In this document: positions 56,218-64,000 of the stretch, one piece after another | How positions within the stretch are numbered: position 1 is the stretch's first letter | How the letters are laid out: each line of letters starts with the position of its first letter | Assembly: GCA_016235445.1 (NCBI GenBank) | Contig: JACRLB010000029.1 | Span: 62,001 to 126,000 of the forward strand | Direction: 5' to 3' | DNA from: Chloroflexota bacterium | Lineage (GTDB): Bacteria > Chloroflexota > Anaerolineae > Anaerolineales > Villigracilaceae | Length of the DNA: 64,000 nucleotides | Notes under the pieces: model-generated | Database searches by the model: none | The model's input: only the letters and a program-made list of their open reading frames with translations | Told to the model about the DNA's origin: nothing | Made by a program: the position numbers and the translations under genes

Positions 56218-58197
56218 TTATGCCTGTGTCAGTATTTCGATCAAATCCTGCGTTACGGCTTCGGCATCTCCCACGCCGAGCAGGTTCAATAACTCGCTCG
56301 CCAGCTCCGCTTTGCGGTCTGCGTCCTTGCGGCTCCACGTGCGGCTCTTGATCTCGAGGAAGTGTCCCATCTGCGGTTTCTTCACTTCATCGAGGTTGAT
56401 GAAGAACTCCGTGTTCTTATAACGGATGTGCCAGCGCAGGCGATTCTTTTCCACTGAAATTTCCTGTTTCGGTTTAAAGTATTCGCGATAGAAACGCGAG
56501 GTGTGCAGGGCGGGCGCAAGGAAGCGACTGCGTGAAAGCAAAACGTCGTGTCCGATCTCGCCCTCTCTTTGCTGGCCAAGCAGGGTCAAACGCGAGCGCA
56601 CATTTTCCACGTCACCTTTTGCGTTGATGAGATTATCTTCGCGAAAGCGCAAACGTCCCTGCGCTGGATCGTCGAACAGGAAATAATCATCGTATTGATG
56701 ATAACGTTTGTGCGCGGTGATTTCGATCTCCGCTCGCTTCATTTTCTGGACTAGTAAATCTGGTTCCGTTACCCTGACCTTTACCTGCACCTCGAACGAC
56801 TCCTGTTCCATCGAGCCGCCCAGCGCAATTAATTTTGAAAGGATGGACTGTTCGCGTTCGATCAGGAAGGCATCGATCTTTTGCGCCAGTTCGCGCGCCT
56901 GTTCCAACAAATCCTTTTCGTTCAATGTGAGCAGTTCGTGATTCAGCATCAACCATTTCCCATTCACCATCACATCCGTCACATCCGTGGATTTGGAAGC
57001 GAATACCAATTGAGCGTAGGCATTCTGCGGGTCGCGTCTGAAGCGGGGCGAGTTGTGGACGGGGGCGGTGTCGACAAGGATCAGGTCGGCGCGTTTGCCT
57101 GCTTCGAGCGAGCCTGTCAAATGTCCGATGTGAAGCGCCTGCGCTCCCATACGGGTAGCCATTAGGAGAGCGGTTACAGCGGGGACAACTGTCGGGTCGT
57201 TGGAGGATGCCTTCGCGACGAAAGAGGCGAGGCGCACTTCCTCGAACATATCAAGATCGTTATTCGAGGCGGGGCCATCCGTCCCGATGCCCACGTTGAG
57301 TCCGTTCTCGAGCATTTTTTGCACGGGAGCAAAACCGGAAGCGAGTTTTAGATTCGATGATGGGTTATGTGAGATGCCCGCATTGACATGTTGAAGCGTT
57401 TTGATTTCGCCAACGTCAATATGAACGCAATGCGCGGCAATGACTTTTGCCTCGAGCACGCCCTGTTTTTTGATGTATGGCACAACGGGCATGCCCTGTT
57501 CGTTGCGCATGGTTTCCACTTCGAATGCAGTTTCTGAAATATGGATGTGCAGGGGCACGTCGAATTCCTTTGCGATGTCGGCACAGGTGCGCAGGATTTC
57601 AGGCGTGGTGGAGTAGGGCGCGTGCGGCGCAATGGCAGGGACGATGAGGGGGTGGCCTTTCCATTTCTTGATGAACTCGCGGGCGTAGGCAATCGAGTCT
57701 TCAAACGCGGGTGCATCGGGAGCGGGGTACTTCATCACAGATTGTCCGCAGACTGCGCGCATGCCTGCATCTGCTGTGGCCTGGGCGATGTCATCTTCAA
57801 AGAAATACATGTCGTTGAAGGTGGTCACGCCACTGCGAATTTGCTCGGCGCAGGCGAGGGATGTGCCCAGCCGAACGAACTCAGGCGAAACGAATTCACG
57901 TTCCACGGGCAGCATGTAACCCATCAGCCAGACATCGAGCCGCAGGTCATCGGCGAGGCCGCGCAGGAGAGTCATCGGCACGTGCGTGTGCGCGTTGACC
58001 AGGCCTGGCATCAACACCTTGCCGCCGCAATCGATGATTTCATCGGCTGTATATTCTTTTGTGATCTCGGCTTCGAGTCCCACTGCAAGGATCGAATCCC
58101 CTTGGACCGCAACTGCGCCAGGGTCGTATTGGTTTAATTTGCCATCCATGGTGAGGACGATGGCGTTGGTGAAGAGTGTGTCTGCTTTTTGTGTCAT
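56218..58197 (-). CDS. Amidohydrolase (SAH/MTA/5'-deoxyadenosine deaminase-like) fused to a C-terminal CYTH-like domain
   Basis: MPGLVNAHTHVPMTLLRGLADDLRLDVWLMGYMLPVE...GIGTDGPASNNDLDMFEEVRLAS; C-terminus VQVKVRVTEPDLLVQKM...YHQYDDYFLFDDPAQGRLRFRE...FLEIKSRTWS. Confidence 0.85.
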   Translation of the reverse strand: MTQKADTLFTNAIVLTMDGKLNQYDPGAVAVQGDSILAVGLEAEITKEYTADEIIDCGGKVLMPGLVNAHTHVPMTLLRGLADDLRLDVWLMGYMLPVEREFVSPEFVRLGTSLACAEQIRSGVTTFNDMYFFEDDIAQATADAGMRAVCGQSVMKYPAPDAPAFEDSIAYAREFIKKWKGHPLIVPAIAPHAPYSTTPEILRTCADIAKEFDVPLHIHISETAFEVETMRNEQGMPVVPYIKKQGVLEAKVIAAHCVHIDVGEIKTLQHVNAGISHNPSSNLKLASGFAPVQKMLENGLNVGIGTDGPASNNDLDMFEEVRLASFVAKASSNDPTVVPAVTALLMATRMGAQALHIGHLTGSLEAGKRADLILVDTAPVHNSPRFRRDPQNAYAQLVFASKSTDVTDVMVNGKWLMLNHELLTLNEKDLLEQARELAQKIDAFLIEREQSILSKLIALGGSMEQESFEVQVKVRVTEPDLLVQKMKRAEIEITAHKRYHQYDDYFLFDDPAQGRLRFREDNLINAKGDVENVRSRLTLLGQQREGEIGHDVLLSRSRFLAPALHTSRFYREYFKPKQEISVEKNRLRWHIRYKNTEFFINLDEVKKPQMGHFLEIKSRTWSRKDADRKAELASELLNLLGVGDAEAVTQDLIEILTQA

Positions 58198-58221
58198 TCA
58201 GTTTCCTGTGTAAGTTAGCAT

Positions 58222-58245
58222 AAGGGCGGCATGTCTGCCGCCCTT
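58222..58245. terminator. Hairpin AAGGGCGGCATGTCTGCCGCCCTT
   Basis: Perfect stem. Confidence 0.6.
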
Positions 58246-58256
58246 GAAGGGTATCA

Positions 58257-58478
58257 TTATGGTATTGCTAGCGCAGGCTCAATTTCAAAAATCACCCGCC
58301 CGGAGGTTTTTGCAAGGAAACGGCGGGCGTCTAGTATTTCCAGCCCAACCAGGCTTCCATCTGCGGCGTAATCGGCAATGATTTCTTCAGTGAGTTGGCG
58401 GTTTTCCACCAGACCAGTTTCAATGGACTGGAATTCAAGATACAGGGTATCCACTTCTGGATCGTAAGTTATCTTCAT
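58257..58478 (-). CDS. DUF2283 family protein
   Basis: MKITYDPEVDTLYLEFQSIETGLVENRQLTEEIIADYAADGSLVGLEILDARRF. Confidence 0.88.
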   Translation of the reverse strand: MKITYDPEVDTLYLEFQSIETGLVENRQLTEEIIADYAADGSLVGLEILDARRFLAKTSGRVIFEIEPALAIP

Positions 58479-58752
58479 TTTATGTTCTCCTGATTACCGT
58501 AATAAACAATTACGGTAATTACTACAATTTGTTCCGCCTCTTCTACAAATATGACCTGGACTGTTTTGAAAGCATAGACTTGTTGATTGACTGGCGAAGG
58601 TTTATTGAAAGGGAAGGCTTTTCGGCATTGTCTTTTGGTTTCAAGCGCAGGTTTCATTCAGATGTTTGAATCGTTTCGACAACTTCCTGTTCGATGGCGC
58701 CGCGCATGGACATCCTCTTACGCGCATGGTTGGAGAAACGAATTGTCTTCAT
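58475..58752 (-). pseudogene. DUF4258-like ORF split by an apparent single-base frameshift
   Basis: 58752..58654 encodes MKTIRFSNHARKRMSMRGAIEQEVVETIQTSE*; 58657..58475 continues MKPALETKRQC...VIFVEEAEQIVVITVIVYYGN; ORFs overlap as ATGA. Confidence 0.7.
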
Positions 58753-58778
58753 TGTTGCGGTCGATTATAGCATGTCCG

Positions 58779-59768
58779 TTAGTATTCCCAATTCAGCAAA
58801 ACTTCAAGTGCTTTTACATTTTGTGTGAAGTCGGTTTTTTTATGCGTGGAGAGTTCCATATCCACGGAAACGGCTCCTACTTCAACGGCGTAATCTGCCA
58901 GCGTGCCAGTGAAGACACAGCCTGTGTCGATGGGGGGAAAGGGATAGCCCGTCACTTTGGCGAGCGCTTTTGCAAATGTGATCGAATTTTTTTCCCAGGG
59001 TTCGCCGCCGGGGAATACGCCCAGCGCGGCGCTGTGATAACTGATGAGAGTTTCCACATTATGCGATTGTAGAAAGTACATCACGGCGCGAGTCTCTGGC
59101 TCAGAGCCTGGGCCTGTGCCGCCGGTGGTGGGGCCGTACGCCCAACAGCCGTCGCGGTCCCAGTCTGCGGCCCAGTTGGTGGGGAAGTTGCGGTTTAAGT
59201 CCACGCCGTGGTCGTTGACGCGCCCGTCGATGCCGTGGTCGCGGGCATCGCCGTCGGGGTTGAGATTGCGCAGGATGTACAAGGTCACATCGCTGGGGAC
59301 AATCTCGGGGTGGTTGAAAATATATTGGATCAATTCATCGGCCAGCGCAATCGTATTCCATTCATAGCCGCCGTGAATGCCCGCCACGATCATGCGTTCT
59401 TTTTCGCCACTGCCAAAGGTGTACACCTGAATCGGGCGGCCTGAGACGGAGTACCCGATGGTGGCGACGCGGGCATTTCCATACGTGCCTGCGTTCTTGA
59501 TCACAAACGGCGTTGGCGTATCCACAACGATCATTGTCGAGCGTGGATTGGGCGTAACCGTCGGCAGAAAAAGCGACAACGGATTCGGTGTGAATGTGGC
59601 AGGCAGGGTGGCTGTGTAAACTGGTTCCTGTCCCTGCGGGGCGGCGCGGACGGGTTGCAATGCCCAGTATGCCACCAGCACAAGCGCGATTGCGCCGAGG
59701 CCGATGATGTTCAATGCCCATGCAATTGTGACCCAGTGCGATTCTTTGCGTCGTTTTGGCGCGGGCAT
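58779..59768 (-). CDS. M14 family zinc carboxypeptidase, membrane-anchored
   Basis: IHGGYEWNT; LNPDGDARDHGIDGRVNDHGVDLNRNFPTNW; SVDMELSTH. Confidence 0.88.
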   Translation of the reverse strand: MPAPKRRKESHWVTIAWALNIIGLGAIALVLVAYWALQPVRAAPQGQEPVYTATLPATFTPNPLSLFLPTVTPNPRSTMIVVDTPTPFVIKNAGTYGNARVATIGYSVSGRPIQVYTFGSGEKERMIVAGIHGGYEWNTIALADELIQYIFNHPEIVPSDVTLYILRNLNPDGDARDHGIDGRVNDHGVDLNRNFPTNWAADWDRDGCWAYGPTTGGTGPGSEPETRAVMYFLQSHNVETLISYHSAALGVFPGGEPWEKNSITFAKALAKVTGYPFPPIDTGCVFTGTLADYAVEVGAVSVDMELSTHKKTDFTQNVKALEVLLNWEY

Positions 59769-60922
59769 TATTTCATTTCCTCCAGCGTGGTGCGGAGCCA
59801 GTTCAAAGCCAGGTTCATACTCCAGCGCGGCAGACTGCGCGGCGGGCCGCCGTAGGTGATGCGGTGAGTCTTTTCGCCTTTGGGCGTGATCATTGCCATC
59901 TCTGCGGCGCGCTCTTCAGGGAAGATTGTCACGCCGAGGGCAATGTCTGCTTTTGAGTCTGCCTGGGCGGAGCGTAATGCCTGCATGAGTGAATCAGTTG
60001 TCAGATTAGGGAGAGAGGCGGTGTGCGGCACTTTGCGGGTCAACAGCCCATCGAGTCCGCTTTCTATGGCGGTCAGGGTCAGGCCGCGGGCGGCGACCAT
60101 ATCCAGCACAACTTTTTCAAGTGTATCTTCATCCGTGCCGAAGACGATGCCGCCAAGCCGCCCGCGCACATCGGCTTCAACCTTCGCAATCATTTCATTG
60201 GCTTCGGATTCGCTTTTGGCTTTCGCGGCGATGCGAATATCGACAATGCCGGTATGCGCGGCGAGGCCGACAGTTGGATTGCTGAGCGTTTCAAGGTCTG
60301 CGATCTTTTCATCAATCATGCCTTCGCCGAGACCCGAGCAATGCAGTACGCGGACTTTGATGATCTCATCGAGCTTGAATCTTTTTTGCAAATACGGGAT
60401 GACCGACTCGTGCAGGACGTGTTCCATTTCCTGCGGAACGCCAGGTAGGGAGATGACCGCCCTCACCCCTAGCCCCTCTCCCGAAGGGAGAGGGGAACGT
60501 TCCACAATAAAACACGGCGCGGTGCCGACAGGGTTTTTCAGACCGAGCGCGCCCTTGGGAACATAGGCCTGCCGCTTTTGATTCTCGGAAGGCTTGCGGC
60601 CATAGCGCGCGATGGTTTCAACGACCTGCTCCCAAAGGTCTTCACGAAATTCTGTTTCAACCCCAACGGCTTTTGCAACCGCTTCACGCGTGGGATCATC
60701 GATGGTGGGGCCAAGCCCGCCCGTGGTGATGACGATATCGGCCTGCTCCATCGAATCGCGAATTGCATCGGCGATGCGATCGACGTTATCGCCGATGGTG
60801 ATCGTGCGATATAAATCCACGCCCATACTGCGCAGGGTGCGCGCGATGTAGCGCGTGTTGGTGTCTACAATTTCACCAAGTAAAATTTCCGTTCCAATTG
60901 TGATAATCTCTGCGGATGTCAT
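59768..60922 (-). CDS. cinA: CinA family competence/damage-inducible protein (MoeA-like N-domain, degenerate C-domain)
   Basis: AEIITIGTEILLGEIVDTNTRYIARTL; TTGGLGPTIDDPTREAVAKA; ISLPGVPQEMEHVL. Confidence 0.9.
   Translation of the reverse strand: MTSAEIITIGTEILLGEIVDTNTRYIARTLRSMGVDLYRTITIGDNVDRIADAIRDSMEQADIVITTGGLGPTIDDPTREAVAKAVGVETEFREDLWEQVVETIARYGRKPSENQKRQAYVPKGALGLKNPVGTAPCFIVERSPLPSGEGLGVRAVISLPGVPQEMEHVLHESVIPYLQKRFKLDEIIKVRVLHCSGLGEGMIDEKIADLETLSNPTVGLAAHTGIVDIRIAAKAKSESEANEMIAKVEADVRGRLGGIVFGTDEDTLEKVVLDMVAARGLTLTAIESGLDGLLTRKVPHTASLPNLTTDSLMQALRSAQADSKADIALGVTIFPEERAAEMAMITPKGEKTHRITYGGPPRSLPRWSMNLALNWLRTTLEEMK
60462..60500. repeat. CCCTCACCCCTAGCCCCTCTCCCGAAGGGAGAGGGG repeat inside cinA
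   Basis: Read in frame as RSPLPSGEGLGVRA. Confidence 0.85.
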
Positions 60923-61063
60923 TTTTCTCTTTTTTAAACACAACACTTGCACCGCGCTGTCGCGAAGCGTGCAGTGCAGGTGAGGACACGACGCACACGA
61001 AGGGGAAAAGAATCGCGACTTTGAACTTCCTTTGTGACCTTTGTGCCCTTCGTGTTTAATTCT

Positions 61064-62224
61064 TTAAACTACATTGTACTCTTGAATTAATCTTCCCTCT
61101 TCAAAGCGTTTCAAGTCCAGCGCCGAAACATCCACACTGGAAAATTTTCCATCCAAAATAAATTCGCTCATCAATTTTCCAGAGATCGGCCCGTGCATGA
61201 AACCATGCCCTGAAAACCCCGTGCAAAGCGTGAAGCCGTTTATCTCCGTGCCGCCGTAGATCGGGTGCGCATCGGGCGTCACTTCGTACAGCCCCGCCCA
61301 ATGCGATGCGCGGCTGGCTTTTTCCACGAGCGGCATTCTTTCGATGGCCGCTTCCAAATTCACCAGCTCAAAATCTTCGTCCACAGTTTGGTCGAAGCCA
61401 GGCGTTTCATGCTGGTTGCTCATGCCGATCAACAAGCCTTCGCCTTCGCGATGAAAATATAAAGACTTCGCAAAATCGATCACGAACGGAAAATCCTCGG
61501 GCACTTCTTTCAGCGGATTTGTCGTGAACATCTGCCTGCGCAGGGGGAGGACTGGGATTTCGATGCCCGCCATTTTGCTGATCTGATTTGACCACGGCCC
61601 TGCGACATTAAGTACCGCGCGCGTCTTGATTCCGCCGACGCTTGTTCGCACCTCTTCCACATTCCCTCCGCTGATAGTGATTCCAATCACCTCCGCGCCG
61701 CTGACGGTTTTGACCCCCATCTTTTGCGCCGCGCTGATGTATCCCATCACCACACTGTTCGGGTCAACCGTGCCGTCCTTTTGGTTGAACGTGCCTGCGA
61801 TGGCGTCATCGAATTTCATCAGCGGCAATCGCGCGCGAACTTCATCCCCGCTCAAGAACTGAGTTGGCACACCGAGTTTATTTTGCATTTCTGCATTGTG
61901 CTTGAACCTGGCGGCTTCTTTTTCATTTGTCGCCACGAGCAAATATCCGCACTGCCTGTAGTTGACGTCCTGCCCGATCTCCTCCTTGAAGCGTTCGATC
62001 ATCGGCAAACTTTCAATGGACAACTTGACATTGATCTCTGTCGAGAATTGATAGCGTACCCCGCCCGCGCATCTGCCCGTTGCGCCTGTGCCGAAGAAAT
62101 CCTCTTTTTCAAGCAGGACGATATTTTGCCCAGCGATGCCGCGTTTTGCAAGATGATACGCCGCGCTGGCCCCCATCACGCCGCCCCCGATAATGACAAT
62201 GTCTGCTGTATTTGGTATGTTCAT
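61064..62224 (-). CDS. FAD-dependent oxidoreductase (DAO family, sarcosine oxidase beta-like)
   Basis: ADIVIIGGGVMGASAAYHLAKRGIAGQNIVLLEKEDFFGTGATGRCAGGVRYQF. Confidence 0.9.
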   Translation of the reverse strand: MNIPNTADIVIIGGGVMGASAAYHLAKRGIAGQNIVLLEKEDFFGTGATGRCAGGVRYQFSTEINVKLSIESLPMIERFKEEIGQDVNYRQCGYLLVATNEKEAARFKHNAEMQNKLGVPTQFLSGDEVRARLPLMKFDDAIAGTFNQKDGTVDPNSVVMGYISAAQKMGVKTVSGAEVIGITISGGNVEEVRTSVGGIKTRAVLNVAGPWSNQISKMAGIEIPVLPLRRQMFTTNPLKEVPEDFPFVIDFAKSLYFHREGEGLLIGMSNQHETPGFDQTVDEDFELVNLEAAIERMPLVEKASRASHWAGLYEVTPDAHPIYGGTEINGFTLCTGFSGHGFMHGPISGKLMSEFILDGKFSSVDVSALDLKRFEEGRLIQEYNVV

Positions 62225-62237
62225 GTTATTTTACAAA

Positions 62238-62274
62238 GAGACCCGCTTTCAGCTTTTGGCAGAAAACGGGTCTC
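62238..62274. terminator. Hairpin GAGACCCGCTTTC...GAAAACGGGTCTC
   Basis: Inverted repeat between livF-like and oxidoreductase genes. Confidence 0.6.
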
Positions 62275-62299
62275 ACTTGTCTGTTTGGTTGAAAAGGCG

Positions 62300-63016
62300 C
62301 TAATCGATACCGAGATATGATTTTTGAACCATCTCATTTTTCTTGAGCTTGGCGGCGTCATCGGTGAGGACGATACTGCCAGTCTGGAGCACGTACCCGC
62401 GGTGGGCAATGGAGAGCGCCATGAGGGCATTTTGTTCCACGAGCAAAATCGTGGTGCCCTGCTCGTTCAACTTTTTGATGGTGTCGAAGATCACATCCAC
62501 CAGCACAGGTGCGAGGCCCATGGAGGGTTCGTCGAGCATGAGGATGCGCGGGTTCTGCATGAGTCCGCGCCCGATGGCGAGCATTTGCTGTTCGCCGCCC
62601 GAGAGCGTCCCGCCAAATTGGGAGATGCGTTCCTTCAAACGCGGGAACAGTTCAAAGGTCAGATCGAGGCGGTCTTTGATGATTTTCTGGTCATTGACAG
62701 TGAACGCACCCATCTCCAGATTTTCCTGCACGGTCAATTTGGGGAAGATGCCGCGCCCCTCAGGGACGTGCCCTACACCCTGGCTGACGACGATGTGCGG
62801 TTCGGTGTGGGTGATGTCTTTTCCGTCAAGGTGAACCTTTCCCTCGCGGGCGTGGATGAGGCCTGAAATGGTGCGCAGGGTTGTGCTTTTTCCAGCGCCG
62901 TTGGAGCCAATCAGGGTTACGATCTCGCCTTCTTCCACGTGAAGGGAGATTCCCTGTAAGGCGTGGATATGCCCGTAATAGGAATGGACGTTTGTGAGTT
63001 CAAGTAATTTTCCCAT
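62300..63016 (-). CDS. livF: Branched-chain amino acid ABC transporter ATP-binding protein (LivF-like)
   Basis: LIGSNGAGKSTTLRTISGLI, LSGGEQQMLAIGRGLMQNPRILMLDEPSMGLAPVLV. Confidence 0.93.
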   Translation of the reverse strand: MGKLLELTNVHSYYGHIHALQGISLHVEEGEIVTLIGSNGAGKSTTLRTISGLIHAREGKVHLDGKDITHTEPHIVVSQGVGHVPEGRGIFPKLTVQENLEMGAFTVNDQKIIKDRLDLTFELFPRLKERISQFGGTLSGGEQQMLAIGRGLMQNPRILMLDEPSMGLAPVLVDVIFDTIKKLNEQGTTILLVEQNALMALSIAHRGYVLQTGSIVLTDDAAKLKKNEMVQKSYLGID

Positions 63017-63026
63017 GCGGATTCTC

Positions 63027-63806
63027 CTAGTCCTTCGATGAGGCGGCTTCACGGCCAAGGTAGGCTTCGATCACGCGCTGGTTCTTGCGGATTTCCTGGG
63101 GTGAGCCCTCGGCAATTTTTTCGCCGTAGTCCATTACGGTGATGTGTTCTGAAATGCCCATGACCACGCGCATGTCATGTTCGATGAGCAGGATGGTGAT
63201 TCCCTTTTCATCACGAATGCGGCGGAACAATTTGATTGCGTCTTCGGTCTCGTTCGGGTTCATCCCTGCCGTGGGTTCATCGAGCAGTAACAAGGTCGGG
63301 TTGGCGGCGAGGGCGCGCGCAATTTCGATGCGGCGTTGTCCGCCGTAGGGCAGGTTGCGGGCCAGTTCATTCCCAACATTTTTCAAGCCGACATATTCCA
63401 TCAGGTCGCTTGCTTTTTGTTCCGCCTCTTTTTCCTCGGCATGGAATTTTTTCGAGCGGAAGAGTGCATCGAGGGCGTTTTGCTTTAATCGGATGTGCAT
63501 TCCAACAAGAATGTTCTCGATTACCGTCATGCTTCCGAATAAACGGATATTTTGGAATGTGCGGGATATGCCGCGCGCCGAGACCTGGTCTGGCCGCAGG
63601 CCGATGAGCGAATGATCTTTGAACATGATCTCGCCCTCCTCCGGCCTGTAGATTCCGGTGAGGCTGTTGAAGAAGGTTGTCTTCCCCGCGCCATTGGGGC
63701 CGATAATGCTGACAATGTGCCCTTCATCCACGGAGAAGGTCATCTTGTTGACGGCAACAAGGCCGCCGAAGCGTTTTATAACATTGGTTGTTTGCAGGAG
63801 GCTCAT
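63027..63806 (-). CDS. livG: Branched-chain amino acid ABC transporter ATP-binding protein (LivG-like)
   Basis: IIGPNGAGKTTFFNSLTGIYRPEEGEI; GISRTFQNIRLF; YGGQRRIEIARALAANPTLLLLDEPTAGMNP. Confidence 0.93.
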   Translation of the reverse strand: MSLLQTTNVIKRFGGLVAVNKMTFSVDEGHIVSIIGPNGAGKTTFFNSLTGIYRPEEGEIMFKDHSLIGLRPDQVSARGISRTFQNIRLFGSMTVIENILVGMHIRLKQNALDALFRSKKFHAEEKEAEQKASDLMEYVGLKNVGNELARNLPYGGQRRIEIARALAANPTLLLLDEPTAGMNPNETEDAIKLFRRIRDEKGITILLIEHDMRVVMGISEHITVMDYGEKIAEGSPQEIRKNQRVIEAYLGREAASSKD

Positions 63807-63819
63807 AAGTCACTTCCAC

Positions 63820-64000
63820 CTATTCTTTGTCTTCGACGAGTTCGCGTTTACGGCGCTCGGCGGGGATGAGGCCTGACGGGCGGAATATCATCATTACAAC
63901 CAGGATGATGCCGAAAACGAGTTTTTGATATTTGGCTGGGTCCAACTGGTTGGAAAGGTCCTTCCAGGCAAAATTTATGATCGGGATGACAGCGTCGCTT
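63820..64000 (-). CDS. livM: LivM-like branched-chain amino acid permease, C-terminal fragment (runs off the window end)
   Basis: Reverse strand reads ...YQKLVFGIILVVMMIFRPSGLIPAERRKRELVEDKE*, followed by livG/livF. Confidence 0.75.
   Translation of the reverse strand, partial: SDAVIPIINFAWKDLSNQLDPAKYQKLVFGIILVVMMIFRPSGLIPAERRKRELVEDKE

Noticed and set aside
57541-58137. Plus-strand ORF opposite the amidohydrolase
   Set aside because: Antisense to a well-supported enzyme, no recognisable domain.

Overview
The window looks like a chromosomal segment from an Anaerolineae-like Chloroflexota. That taxon is inferred from gene content and style and was not checked. Most genes are housekeeping or metabolic: MoxR/DUF58, class III aminotransferase, Ser/Thr kinase, PncC/CinA, MltG, RuvX, cysteine desulfurase, phosphohexomutase, TatD, polyprenyl synthase, DUF177, a REC-TadZ/CpaE-like ATPase with a large hybrid histidine kinase, MetG, a NAD synthesis locus, ClpS, a 2-oxoacid:ferredoxin oxidoreductase, thiolase, RNase H, an S2P-TPR protease, ArsR/ArsM, an amidohydrolase fused to a CYTH-like domain, M14 peptidase, CinA, and LivFGM. 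I saw no rRNA, convincing tRNA, CRISPR array or transposase. Points that stand out: (i) a two-gene cassette (DUF104/AbrB-like small protein plus retropepsin-like protease) inserted at the 3' end of metG between 114-bp copies of the metG terminus, which differ only at third codon positions; (ii) a HEPN/MNT toxin-antitoxin-like pair inside the NAD synthesis locus, with HEPN and nadE overlapping by 8 nt; (iii) several families of short palindromic or MITE-like elements, one with 9-bp target duplications and one case of nesting, some read in frame inside MetG, CinA and an S2P protease; (iv) a tandemly duplicated gene start at DUF58 containing covarying palindromes; (v) unusual domain fusions and degenerate catalytic motifs.
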